Positions 21,105 to 31,283 of a DNA stretch of 64,000 nt are shown piece after piece. Below the pieces are notes generated by a model. That model was not told where the DNA came from and ran no database searches. It was given only the letters and a program-made list of their open reading frames with translations. This DNA is from Skeletonema tropicum (Eukaryota > Bacillariophyta > Thalassiosirophyceae > Thalassiosirales > Thalassiosiraceae): contig CM074144.1 of NCBI GenBank assembly GCA_037178625.1, positions 1,674,001-1,738,000 on the forward strand. Direction: 5' to 3'. The stretch's first letter is position 1. Each line of letters begins with the position of its first letter. The position numbers were made by a program, and so were the translations under genes.

Positions 21105-21345
21105 AAAGCTCTAGAGGGTAGGGTCGATTCTTGCTTGGTTGCTCTTGCTTGTAAGCAACTTTCACTTGATTGGAGTGAAAAAGTGTGATCAGTAACGGAG
21201 TCGAGTCAATGTGAATACTGATTCCTTCGTGGAGTAACTGTATCGAGAAGTCTAAGACTGAGAGAAAGCGCTTCTCATCTTCTCAGGGACTGTAAATAAT
21301 CAAGTTCAAAGCTTTCTCTTCTCAGTTCACAAATGTTTCATCTTT

Positions 21346-22275
21346 CTGCTTTCTAGAGTTGGGTCACGAGGTGTGAGTACTCACGTGAGCCACGTGATCC
21401 GTGAAATCCAATCACGCGACCCTTCATCACGTGAAGACCCGTGAGGACCCATAACCTATTGAAATTGACTCTCCTCACCACGTGCATACATAAATACTTG
21501 AAGACCCTCACTCTGGCAAGTCTTCCGAAAAACATGATGCACATCGGCCTCTTGCTCTGCCTCCGATGGCTTCCCCATGGTGGTCATCTGCCGCTCTAGC
21601 TCATCTTTGATAACTTTGACAGCGGGTTGGTTGATGCAAGCCATGATGATCTTGGAAATATCGACATGCTGAACAAGAAGTGTCACTCTGAACTGCAATT
21701 CTTTCTTCATGCAGTCAATTCTTTGCCCATCAAGAATTCCGACGGAGATTTCAACGACCCATTGGTGTGGTGGAGTGTGAATCAGCACAGGTTTCCAACA
21801 GTTGCCAACTTGGCTCGAGCTTTCCTTGCCATTCCTGCCAGAGTCTGGAGCCGTGCATCTCAAGTACTATCCATCAGGAGGGCCGAATGGACCCAGAACT
21901 TGCTGCACGAATCATGTACACTCGTGAAATAACCGCCTTCTCCACATGTACTATGAAGAGTTGACTGGATTGTCGCTAGTGGATGCCTACCTTCCTCCAT
22001 TGAAGGATGACGACATGGATATTGGCCAGCATGACCACTTGTTGATCTTTTGAGTGCATTGAATTGCTACCCCAGGAGAGTTGCGGGGGACTTATTGGCC
22101 ATGCAGAGCATTGTAAAAGGTATATCTAAATCTAAATGGCCTATTTAACTGATAACAAAGCAATTTTTCATTTTATGGTTCCATTTGCACCCGTGATTCC
22201 ATCCACCCGATCTGAAAAATTTCCTTGTCCCAACTTTTTTCCCGTGATGGAACGTGACCCAACTCTACTGCTTTC
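21346..22275. mobile_element. hAT element, 914 bp, 8-bp TSD
   Basis: Terminal repeats TAGAGTTGGGTCACG (from 21354) and CGTGACCCAACTCTA (ending 22267) are flanked by a perfect 8-bp duplication CTGCTTTC (21346-21353 and 22268-22275). CACGTGA-type motifs cluster inside the left end. A decayed transposase tail lies on the plus strand. A paralogous repeat at about 22530-22790 shows the empty site (tatctttccgctttcgg), which confirms the insertion boundaries. Confidence 0.9.
21627..21964 (+). pseudogene. hAT transposase C-terminal fragment, decayed
   Basis: The frame contains NDPLVWWSVNQHRFPTVANL then ARAFLAIPA, the hallmark W...N...FP.la.lAr..LaiPa of the hAT C-terminal dimerisation region. Directly after IPA, part of the usual TSA.SER.F block is deleted (reads ARVWSRASQVLS). 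A frameshift follows: the true continuation RMDPELAARIM is in the next frame. Lying within a TIR/TSD-bounded element, it is the remnant of that element's transposase. Confidence 0.75.
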
Positions 22276-22800
22276 AATAGAGAAAAGAAAGATGTCTCAA
22301 AGATAAAGCACCTTTCAATGTACTTTTCCACAGAGACTTCTACTTTAAACTGCACTGCCATCTTCGGCAGCAAAAACCATGTCGAGAGCAAGCCAAGGCA
22401 ATACATGCCATTAAGATTGATTCACTAAGAACATGATTGCGGCCTGCATACGATCGTCATACCTTATCGTCATAATAAGACATTTTAGTAATGCACAGCT
22501 AAGTATGACCTATGTTGCAACCCTTCAGTTTCAGTATCAGTATCTTTCCGCTTTCGGTGGTGAAAAGAAAGTTGTCTTCAGATAGATCATCACCTTTCAA
22601 GGCACTTTTCCACAGAGTCTTCTATGAAACTGCCTCACTTCTTCTTTTGGTAGCAGCAAACCATGTCTCTAAGAGCTAAGAGCAAGCCAAGGCCAAGGCA
22701 ATACACATTCCAGCATTTTGCGATGGTGAGAAGAGGTTGATTCACTGTGGGATTGGCCTGCATACGAACGACATATCTTATCAACATTCGATGCTGCCCA
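22268..22800. repeat. diverged tandem repeat (two copies of about 230 bp)
   Basis: Copy A (about 22268-22470, plus 21310-21353 before the hAT insertion) and copy B (about 22530-22790) share gaaaagaaag, cacctttcaa, cttttccacagag, aaaccatgtc, agagcaagccaaggcaatacat and gattcact. They are non-coding. Copy A carried the hAT insertion. Confidence 0.7.
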
Positions 22801-23098
22801 GACGATTGTTCAATCCACAGCATGGGAGACCTAATTAGACAAAAATGGGAAGAGGTTGTTGTCCAACGAACATCGATCTTGTAAATCTCTCAGAAAGTGA
22901 ATGTTATGAAGTCGAGTCAAAAATGATATTTGTGCCGATAGGTACTGAATCTAACGTCGGAATTAATAATAGGATTTCTCATTCAAGATCTATCCACCTC
23001 GAGCATCCTCAATGATGCAAAAATGGCGTCGCCGTTGTTTGCTCCACTACTTACCACACAACATATCTTCTGCTCGCCCACCCCTCCAGCTCTCCAAA

Positions 23099-24259
23099 AT
23101 GAGACCCCACCAACTCCTACTACTCCTCCTAACCAACCTCTTTGTTCCCTCCCAAAGCGCAGTCTACCACGTCCAATACGACATCCCCCGGCGCCGCACC
23201 GAATGCATCTACTCCGATTTCAAATCCGGCCAAACCGCCACATTCGAACTCTTCATCGTCGACGGTGACGATCGTCTCTCGGCCGGTGTTCAAATCGAGG
23301 GACCAATCGCGTCGGATAAAATCGGTGAACCTGTGGTAGTGAACGGTGAGGAGACAGGCGAACGTACCTCCTCACGAATCACACCCGCCGACACATGGGA
23401 TCCCAATCGCTATGCCACTAATCCCGATCAAATGACCATGGGATCATTACTGCAAGATGCCATTAACAATTGGCCCCGTTTCCTCACTCGGAAGGGATCC
23501 AATTTCCAAGAACGGGGGATCATTCACCACTTCTTCCATATTGATTTCACCCACAGTGGTGAAGATGAGGATGCCATGGCGGCTCGGGCGGAAATTACTC
23601 GACAGATTCAACGGGAGGATAATGAACGACGAAGGAGAATTATGGAGGAGATGGAGTTGGATGAAGATGAGTTCGAGGAGGTTTATGAACAGGAGACTTC
23701 GGGGAGGAGGCAGCGTATCCTACCCGATAAGATTGCTCCGTACGAATGGACCAAGAGGATTAAAAGTCCGGGGTGGTACCGTATGTGTATCCAGTCCGAT
23801 GATAATATTTTGGTAGAGATGGATATTCGTAACAGTGCCAATTTTGGAGGGGTGAATAAGGAGACGGGACATGTATGGACATTTGATGATTGGGAGGAAT
23901 GGGAGGAACAACAACGTATCCTTAAACTCGACAAGTTGAAACAAAAGGCCAAGAAGGATGAGGAGGCAAGGGCACTGTTGGAAAATCTCAATACTGCATT
24001 GAAGGATCAAATTAAGGATTATGATTTGGAAAATACCCAGCAACTGATGATGGAGATAAATAATTTGGTAAGTAGGATGCAACAGAGTCAAAGTGCGGTA
24101 CATCAACGGATTAAATCGCATGAGGGGGTGGCAAGGAGGAATTATCAAAAGATTAAGAAGAGTGGGATTGTGGAGACGTTGCTTTATTTGTTGATAACGG
24201 GATATCAGGTTTATACGGTGCATAATTGGTTATTGTCGACTAATTCGTTGGGGCGATAA
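23099..24259 (+). CDS. p24/EMP24-like GOLD-domain membrane protein, 386 aa
   Basis: The frame opens at 23012, but the ATG at 23099 begins an ideal signal peptide (MRPHQLLLLLLTNLF). The luminal part starts with a GOLD-like beta domain (residues about 22-75: YHVQYDIPRRRTECIYSDF, TATFELFIVDGDD). It is split by a long insert (about 85-235) including an acidic, E-rich segment, then resumes at WTKRIKSPGWYRMCIQSDDN and VEMDIRNSANFGGVN. A coiled coil (about 280-350) precedes a C-terminal hydrophobic segment (VETLLYLLITGYQVYTVHNW). The order signal-GOLD-coil-TM-short tail is that of p24 cargo receptors cycling between ER and Golgi. At 386 aa it is much longer than the usual 200 or so, because of the insert. 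Confidence 0.75.
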   Translation: MRPHQLLLLLLTNLFVPSQSAVYHVQYDIPRRRTECIYSDFKSGQTATFELFIVDGDDRLSAGVQIEGPIASDKIGEPVVVNGEETGERTSSRITPADTWDPNRYATNPDQMTMGSLLQDAINNWPRFLTRKGSNFQERGIIHHFFHIDFTHSGEDEDAMAARAEITRQIQREDNERRRRIMEEMELDEDEFEEVYEQETSGRRQRILPDKIAPYEWTKRIKSPGWYRMCIQSDDNILVEMDIRNSANFGGVNKETGHVWTFDDWEEWEEQQRILKLDKLKQKAKKDEEARALLENLNTALKDQIKDYDLENTQQLMMEINNLVSRMQQSQSAVHQRIKSHEGVARRNYQKIKKSGIVETLLYLLITGYQVYTVHNWLLSTNSLGR

Positions 24260-24956
24260 AAGAATGAGGTTGTTACTGTACGTACGTATGCGGGGAGGGG
24301 GAGGCGAGGATAATAGAAGAGGAGACGTACAATTGTACAATTGTCGATGATATAGCTGACTGTTGACGCAAGTAATACTTGTTATGGACCGAATTGTAAT
24401 ACAATGATAACCGATCATTAAGTCATCGTCATCACATCTATCGTCGCATCCATACCATCATCATTATCGAAATCTTCTTCAATGCCTCCCTCTCGATGAA
24501 TCTTGTTTTATAATAATTGCTGTGACGGACGGACGAAGAAGACAGTAACACTTCTATGACCAACCACCGACCTCCAATGCAGCCCCAACAGGGCCAAACA
24601 GGCCCAGCATTGGCAAAGCTCATTCTTTGTCTTAGTGTCTTCTGTCGAGTAGTGGGACTACCGTTGACTGGTTTAGCTAAGACCCACTCCCCACACCCTT
24701 TAACCAAGCAACGGCAGAGAAGCACAAGCTAGGGAGAACATTCGAAACCCTATATAGCAGCTTTCTATCAGGGCAAGCCAGTCGTTTTCGCACCACCTCT
24801 TTTCTGGATTCTACGAATCCCCCATTTTGTATCAAGATCAAGGAATATATAGGAAAAGGAACATATGTCCAGTACTGTGGAAGTACTTGACATGCCTATA
24901 ATTGCAATCACAGCGAAAAATAAATTTATTACAGGAGGAACGACTGGACCAACATT
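24260..24956. other. non-coding spacer
   Basis: Spacer downstream of the p24-like gene. The minus-strand frame at 24438-24725 has no recognisable content. No gene supported. Confidence 0.5.
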
Positions 24957-25057
24957 TCTGGCTCTTCAGCACTCTCAAGAGAGGGTGAGTGTTATGGATG
25001 TCATCATCGGTAGATAAGAAGTAGATAAGTACTTGGGTAGGTAGATTATGTTAGTAA

Positions 25058-25088
<31 letters not shown>

Positions 25089-25094
25089 AGAGTC

Positions 25095-25144
<50 letters not shown>

Positions 25145-25450
25145 GAGGGGGGGGGGCTCGGGTTGCTCAGGGGCTCGGGTTGCTCCCCGATACCCAGCAG
25201 GCCACACAGGAGTGTCTTCGGTATAGAGATGGAATCTTGCTTGCAATTCTTTGGCTCCTTTCGAGGTACGAATTCCCCTCTCGCTCTAGTTATCTAGAGG
25301 AGAGAGAGAGGGGTTCGCACAATGAGTTCGCACATATTTCAATCTTATCAGAATCCTTTTTCTGGATTGTGTATCAAGTGATTGACAACTTCATTCACTG
25401 CTTCTACCATTGATGATAGGCCTTTTATCCGGATAAGCCTTGTCATCAAT
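24957..25450 (+). repeat. duplicated 5' region with (CT)n/(GA)n tracts, copy 1
   Basis: tctggctcttcagcactctc onwards, including the pyrimidine tract at 25060-25090 and purine tract at 25098-25146, recurs at 28096-28630 about 3.14 kb away. The block ends with a palindrome at 25410-25450 (gatgatagg...atccggat...tcatc). The frame at 25048-25413 across the dinucleotide tract is low complexity and not a gene. Confidence 0.8.
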
Positions 25451-25638
25451 TGACGAGACGGGCTGGGAACCATTGACTGCCGATTCAAGATATGAGCTGC
25501 ATGTAATAAGGTGCCAAGTCACTACTCTTTTCCTCTATTGTCCTTCTTACATCATACCCAGATTACTTCCTGCTCAGCTCGTACAGCTTTGACTGACATC
25601 TATCTCACAGCTTCAGTCTCAAAAATACACAACAGGAC

Positions 25639-26112
25639 ATGAACATGGCGTCAGCATTGATCGTAGACTTCCCCCCCAGATGCAACCAGCATGTGCGATT
25701 TGCCAAAACAGCGCAGCTTCATGTTGTTCCCAAGCATGAGGACAAACACAAAAGCGAGCTGTGGTACACCAAGGCAGAATACAACGCAATGAAACGAAAC
25801 ATCAAGCAAGACGTCCTCCACGTCCGAGCTCGTGCAAGTGATGCGGCATCCGAAGAAGATGGAGGCTCCTGGATTGGTATTGCTCATCTACTCACACCTG
25901 CCTGTGCGCTTGAGGTGCAGGCTTGCAGACGTCGATGCCTACGTGCAGTTCTCTCAGAGCAGGCGATACAGGGGCCGTCTGCAAGTGCAAGTTTGAGGTC
26001 TGAGGCTATTGCTCTTGCCTCGTCAGCCGAGACAAGGAAGGCCGTATTGAGAGCAAGGAAGCTCGGTCAGCTGCACCAAGATTCCATTCGAGAATACACA
26101 GGCAATCTGTAG
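25639..26112 (+). CDS. small diatom-type multigene protein, copy 1, 157 aa
   Basis: It starts MNMASALIVDFPPRCNQHVR after an A-rich leader (aaaatacacaacaggacATGAACATGG). The protein has two parts: an N-terminal segment with VRFAKTAQLHVVP and KSELWYTKAEYNAMKR (about residues 18-55), and a C-terminal, alanine/arginine-rich helical segment with ACALEVQACRRRCLRAVLSE and TRKAVLRARKLGQLHQDS. I know this as a multi-copy family in diatoms with no assigned function. The last segment could form a helical hairpin. Intact; copy 3 is nearly identical. Confidence 0.75.
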   Translation: MNMASALIVDFPPRCNQHVRFAKTAQLHVVPKHEDKHKSELWYTKAEYNAMKRNIKQDVLHVRARASDAASEEDGGSWIGIAHLLTPACALEVQACRRRCLRAVLSEQAIQGPSASASLRSEAIALASSAETRKAVLRARKLGQLHQDSIREYTGNL

Positions 26113-27115
26113 GATAGAGTACATTCTAATCCGTGTATTGCAACAGTAACAAAAGTAGTGTAACAAACATTTTAGATTAATGATATTATATATCATGGTC
26201 CACTACTCAGCGTCATTCAGCTCCACAGAAGAGGCAAAATCATACGAAAGATGCTGATGGATGCACAGCATTTGGTTTGGCGATTTCTACGAGGTTTTTG
26301 AATTCTCCCCATGTAAATAGAAATTGACTTGTGTACAAAATAATGTAGCCGTTCCCTCCCATAGACTACGGCGTAGAGAGGGCCGCTCAGTCAATTTGAA
26401 TTTCAGCATGAAGCTTAGCACCTGTAAACAGATACATACCTAAAGAGAGGCTCACCTGGCTGCATTTCTCTCTCTAGCTCGGAGACGTTACGCAGATGCT
26501 AAAGTATGTTCCCACGTACGTCATCATCAATTGTTTTTCAGATTACTGGAAGATTGCGACCTTAAGGTACACTTATTCAGAGCGGCTCTACAGCGACGCG
26601 CAGCTGCCAGCTTGTTACATCGTCGGCCATATCCAGATTACCTGGACTGCAAGCTTGCTCAGGAGGTATTGTACATGAAGCTTTGACTCACTACTTCACG
26701 TCTTGAGAACACGAAACAGGTCCTGAACTTCAAGGGTAACTGAACATGTCATCAAAATTTTCATAGAGTTATCCTCATTTACGGGACATTAATCGTCAAT
26801 TGCCGATGACGAATGTAGGATTTTGCTCAACCTCAATCTACATAAACTAAAGTAAGGCTTTTTCCTCTATCAAAATGTACCAGTCACTATTTACAGCATA
26901 TTGCTTGGCTGGTATTGGCCAGAACGAGTTCTTTCCTCGTGTCAAACATACATAAGTATGTAGTCCCACAAGCTACCATACATACTTACTACATCTATCT
27001 GTTGACGCGCTGCCGCCCACGCCACTTGTTCATCGAAAATCCAGATCAACAGATTGCTGCTACGCTTGCTGAGTTCGTACAGCTTGATACACATCTCAAA
27101 AATACACAACAGGAC
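26113..27115. other. non-coding spacer between copies 1 and 2
   Basis: No supported gene. It includes a diverged duplicate of the leader region, with cagattactgg and cttgctgagttcgtacagcttgatacacatctcaaaaatacacaac just before copy 2. Confidence 0.5.
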
Positions 27116-27591
27116 ATGAACATGGCGTCAGCATTGATCGTAGACTTCCCACTCAGACGCAACCATGCGCATGTGCGATTTGCCAACAACGTAACACCAC
27201 AGGTTCATATTGTTCCTAGGCACGAGGACAAACACAAAAGCGAGCTGTGGTACACCGACGCAGAATACAACGCAATGAAACGAAGCATCAAGCAAGAGGC
27301 ATCCAAGCTCGTGCAAGTGATGCGGCGTCCAAAGGAGATAGCGGCTTCTGGATTGGTATTGCTCATCTACTCACACCTGCCTGTGCGCTTGAGGTGCAGG
27401 CTTGCAGACGTCGATGCCTACGTGCAGTTCTCGCAGAGCAGGCGATACAGGGGCCGTCTGCAAGTGCAAGTTTGAGGTCTGAGGATATTGCTCTTGCCTC
27501 GTCAGCCGAGACAAGGTGGGCCGTATTGAGAGCAAGGAAGCTCGGTCAGCTGCACCAAGATTCCATTCGAGAATACACAGGCAATCTGTAG
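27116..27591 (+). pseudogene. small diatom-type multigene protein, copy 2, frameshifted
   Basis: The start MNMASALIVDFPLRRNHAHV and the KSELWYTDAEYNAMKR block are in one frame. At about 27300 the sequence caagaggcatccaagctcg lacks 7 nt (one T and cgtccg) compared with copy 3. The frame shifts to a meaningless tail ending at 27475, while the true C-terminal half (GIAHLLTPACALEVQACRRR onwards, ending YTGNL) continues in another frame to 27591. It is a pseudogene by net 7-nt deletion. Confidence 0.8.
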
Positions 27592-28095
27592 GATTGAGTA
27601 CTGTAATTGGTGTATTGCAACAGTAACAAAAGTAGTGTAACAAACATTTTAGACTTAATGATATTTGGACCACTACAGCTTTTGACTTGATATGTTCGGC
27701 CATTACTGCATCATCAGTACTACGCTCACAATCTGATTCCTTCAACCATGCAACAGGTTAAGTCTCCTTCATCCCTGCCTCTATCTCGCCAGATCGGAAA
27801 TGCCGGTGTCAAACGGATATCATATTCAGCTCCACAGAGAGGCAAAGGCATAAGAAAGATGCTGATGGATGTATTGGATTTGGATTGGTGATTTCTACGA
27901 GGATTTTGAATGCTCATGTCCAAACTTCGGACCAGCTTGAGCTTGTTTGAAGTTGCTTATTAAAGCGAAGCGGAGCTGACCCTTCATTTCGCTTGAAATT
28001 TATCGCACTGTCATTTTTTGTAGTTGCCGAACTGAAAGAAGTGATTATGACGTTCAGATGTTCTATAAATCACTTCTTGAAAGCCACAATCATTT
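27592..28095. other. non-coding spacer between copies 2 and 3
   Basis: Holds the family's shared 3' flank (acattttagacttaatgatat, tatgttcggccattactgc), which recurs after copy 3 at about 29365-29590. No gene. Confidence 0.5.
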
Positions 28096-28221
28096 CTGGC
28101 TCTTCAGCACTCTCAAGAGAGGGTGAGTGTTATGGATGTCATCATCGGTAGATAAGAAGTAGATAAGTACTTGGGTAGATAGATTATGTTAGTAACTACT
28201 CTCTCTCTCTCAAAGACACTC

Positions 28222-28263
<42 letters not shown>

Positions 28264-28625
28264 TCGGTAGAGAAAGGAGAACTTAAAGAAGGAGGGGCTC
28301 GGGTTGCTCCCCAAGACGCTCCTGTGGCATGCTGGGTAGGTACGGGTTGGTCGACGTAAGTGTATATAGCAAAACCGATACTAAGGAGATGGAATCTTAG
28401 CTTGCTTGCAATTCTTTGGCTCCTTTCGAGGTACGAATTCCCCTCTCGCTCTAGTTATCTAGATTATCTCTAGAGGAGAGAGAGAGGAGAACGCACAATG
28501 AGTTCGCACATATTTCAATCTTATCAAAATCCTTTTTCTGGATTGTTTCAAGTGATTGTCAATTTCATTCACTGCTTCTACCATTGATGATAGGCCTTTT
28601 ATCCGGATAAGCCTTATCATCAATT
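28096..28625 (+). repeat. duplicated 5' region with (GA)n tract, copy 2
   Basis: Second copy of the block at 24957-25450, with a (CT)n/(GA)n tract at 28199-28260 and the palindrome at 28584-28624. It lies the same distance upstream of copy 3 as the first lies upstream of copy 1. Confidence 0.8.
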
Positions 28626-28835
28626 GACGAGACGGGCTGGGAACCATTGACTGCCGATTCAAGATATGAGCTGCTTGTAATAAGGTGCCAAGTCACTACT
28701 CTTTTCCTCTATTGTCCTTCTTACATCATACCCAGATTACTTCCTGCTCAGCAGATCACATACTTCCTGCTCAGCTCTTAAAGCTTTGACTGACATCTAT
28801 CTCACAGCTTCAGTCTCAAAAATACACAACAGATC

Positions 28836-29309
28836 ATGAACATGGCGTCAGCATTGATCGTAGACTTCCCCCCCAGATGCAACCAGCATGTGCGATTTGC
28901 CAAAACAGCGCAGCTTCATATTGTTCCCAAGCATGAGGACAAACACAAAAGCGAGCTGTGGTACACCGACGCAGAATACAACGCAATGAAACGAAGCATC
29001 AAGCAAGAGGTCATCCACGTCCGAGCTCGTGCAAGTGATTGGACATCCGAAGAAGATAGAGGCTGCAGGATTGGTATTGCTCATCTACTCACACCTGCCT
29101 GTGCGCTTGAGGTGCAGGCTTGCAGACGTCGATGCCTACGTGCAGTTCTCGCAGAGCAGGCGATACAGGGGCCGTCTGCAAGTGCAAGTTTGAGGTCTGA
29201 GGATATTGCTCTTGCCTCGTCAGCCGAGACAAGGTGGGCCGTATTGAGAGCAAGGAAGCTCGGTCAGCTGCACCAAGATTCCATTCGAGAATACACAGGC
29301 AATCTGTAG
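28836..29309 (+). CDS. small diatom-type multigene protein, copy 3, 157 aa
   Basis: Intact, same length as copy 1 and differing at a dozen or so residues (for example WYTDAEYNAMKRSIKQEVIH and the segment SDWTSEEDRGCRIG). The N-terminal VRFAKTAQLHIVP and C-terminal ACALEVQACRRRCLRAVLAE blocks are kept. The 5' flank matches copy 1 and the 3' flank matches copy 2, so the array grew by unequal exchange or repeated tandem duplication. Function is unknown. Confidence 0.75.
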   Translation: MNMASALIVDFPPRCNQHVRFAKTAQLHIVPKHEDKHKSELWYTDAEYNAMKRSIKQEVIHVRARASDWTSEEDRGCRIGIAHLLTPACALEVQACRRRCLRAVLAEQAIQGPSASASLRSEDIALASSAETRWAVLRARKLGQLHQDSIREYTGNL

Positions 29310-29964
29310 GATTGAGTACTGTAATTGGTGTATTGCAACAGTAACAAAAGTAGTGTAACAGACATTTTAGACTTAATGATATATGGTCCACTACAGCTTG
29401 ACGTTGACTTGATATGTTCGGCCATTACTGCATCATCAGTACTACGCTCTCAATTTTATTCCGTTCAACGATGCAACAGGTTAAGTCTCCTTCATCCCTG
29501 CCTCTATCTCGCCAGATTGGATAGGCCGGGGTCAAACGGAAATCATATTCAGCTCCACAGAGAGGTAAAGGCATAAGAAAGATGCAGATGGATGCATTGG
29601 ATTTGGATTGGTAATTTCTACGATCTAGAGAGAGGTATCGGTAGAGAAAGGAGAACTTATGGAAGGAGGGGCTCGGGTTGCTCCCGAAGACGCTCCTGTG
29701 GCCTGCTGGGTACGGGTTGGTCGACGTAAGTGGATACATAGCAAAACCGATACTACTGAGATGGAATCTTGCCTGCAATTCTTTGGCTCCTTTCGAGGTG
29801 CGAATTCCCCTCTCGCTCTCTACATAGTTATCTATCTCTCTAGAGGAAAGAGAGAGAGAGGGGTTCGTACAAAGGGGTTCGCACAATGAGTTCACACATA
29901 CATACTTGCGTCTTAAAAGACCTTTCCAAGTGATTGACAACAACTTCATACACTGCTTCTACCA

Positions 29965-30004
29965 TTGATGATAGGCCTTTTATCCGGATAAGCCTTATCA
30001 TCAA
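29965..30004. repeat. third copy of the upstream palindrome
   Basis: ttgatgataggcc, then ttttatccggataa, then gccttatcatcaa: a near-palindrome of about 40 bp that also occurs at 25410-25450 and 28584-28624, each about 190-260 bp upstream of a copy of the small gene family. It is missing before copy 2. It may be a regulatory or structural element, or the footprint of a small foldback element. Confidence 0.6.
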
Positions 30005-30228
30005 TTGAAGAGACGAGCGGGCCGGGATAATCTGTTAAATTTATCCGCGTGCACCTAAGTATCTAAGACCGGACTACCGAAGTTCAAGCAATAAAAGCAG
30101 CCAAGTTACGAGCTTTCCTTCCTGCTCAGCAGATTGCATACTTCCTATTCAGCTCTTAAAGCTTTGACCAGGGCACATAAAAGAGTTAGGGGCTTTGACT
30201 GACATCTATCTCACAACTTCAGTCGGAC

Positions 30229-30867
30229 ATGAACATGGCGTCAGAATTGATCGTAGACTTCCCACTCAAACGCAGCCATGCGCATGTGCGATTTGCCAAA
30301 ACAGCGCAGCTTCATGTTGTTCCCAAGCATGAGGACAAACACAAAAGCGAGCTGTGGTACACCAAGGCAGAATACAACGCAATGAAACGAACCATCAAGC
30401 AAGACGTCCTCCGCATCCCAGCTCATGCAAGTGATGCGGCATCCGAAGAAGATAGAGGCAACCAATCCTCACCCTCCGACCTAATGTAAGCATCCTCTTT
30501 GGCATTGCTTTTTGTTTGATTCTATTCGATTCGATTCGATTTGTTGACAACTTGATCTTTTATCGACTTTAACCTTCATTGCAGCGAGGGTCTTCTACAC
30601 GAAGCAATGCCTTCAATCATGAAAGCTGATGCTGAGAGACTGGCACGTCAGCTATCAATCTTGCTCCAGAAGCAATCACCTCATATCTCGACGAAGGGCT
30701 CGCTCGCAAAAGAGCAGCTCAAACGGCTGTCTATGAGAATTCTTCGTCATGCAATAGAAAAGCGACGCCCACCGCTTTTTCTTGCTGATGCTACTGAAGA
30801 GATATCGAGAGAAGACTGTGAAAGAAGGCACTCTTTCCTCCGAACAAGAACACAGACGCAAAAGTAG
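30229..30867 (+). CDS. small multigene protein, copy 4, spliced with a novel second exon
   Basis: Exon 1 (30229-30485) encodes the family N-terminus (MNMASELIVDFPLKRSHAHV to ASEEDRG) and then leaves the family sequence. A GT-AG intron fits at 30486-30584 (tGTAAGC...ttcattgcAG, 99 nt). With it the frame continues without a stop into IEGLLHEAMPSIMKADAERL, then ARQLSILLQ and on to RTRTQTQK, stop at 30867. The conserved C-terminal alanine/arginine half of the other copies is replaced by a different, also helical and basic, segment. Without splicing the frame ends at 30489 after LM. About 179 residues in total. Function is unknown. Confidence 0.55.
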
Positions 30868-30893
30868 AACGGCACCGCAGGTGCCTCATCAAT

Positions 30894-31283
30894 GTGGTTG
30901 GAGAGGCCATATATGACGAGATCGATACAATTACCAAGCAAATTAGGGACATTCGCAAGCGTTCAAGCTTATGGACACAGTACTCTCACCGTTTTGTGGA
31001 CTCGCTTAAGCTAGAAGAGCGTTTGCCAGCATCGAAAGGACTTCCCTCAGAGATATATGATGTCTACTTCCGCGTCAAACTTTTAGACGTAATGGCCGTT
31101 GTCGATGCGAAGTTAAGTGTAACATTTGAGGAAACACCGCAACCATGTGCATGTATTGTGAACAAGGTAGATTGGGACCACCTCTTATGCGATGCCAAGG
31201 AGAAACTGGATGCTTTCCGTAAGCTTGAACGAGAGAGCTCAATGTCACCAGATTTGAAATGTTCATGCTACCGGCAATTGTGA
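30894..31283 (+). CDS. hypothetical protein or further exon, 129 aa
   Basis: MVGEAIYDEIDTITKQIRDI then a charged, mostly helical sequence with VDSLKLEERLPASKGLPSE, CACIVNKVDWDHLL and a short cysteine-containing end (LKCSCYRQL). It starts 26 bp after the stop of copy 4, and the sequence caccgcag just upstream could be a splice acceptor, so it may belong to the same transcript. No family recognised. Confidence 0.4.
   Translation: MVGEAIYDEIDTITKQIRDIRKRSSLWTQYSHRFVDSLKLEERLPASKGLPSEIYDVYFRVKLLDVMAVVDAKLSVTFEETPQPCACIVNKVDWDHLLCDAKEKLDAFRKLERESSMSPDLKCSCYRQL

Noticed and set aside
25048..25413. 121-codon ORF
   Set aside because: It reads through the (CT)n/(GA)n tract (SLSLSLES...RERERER) and is a low-complexity artefact.
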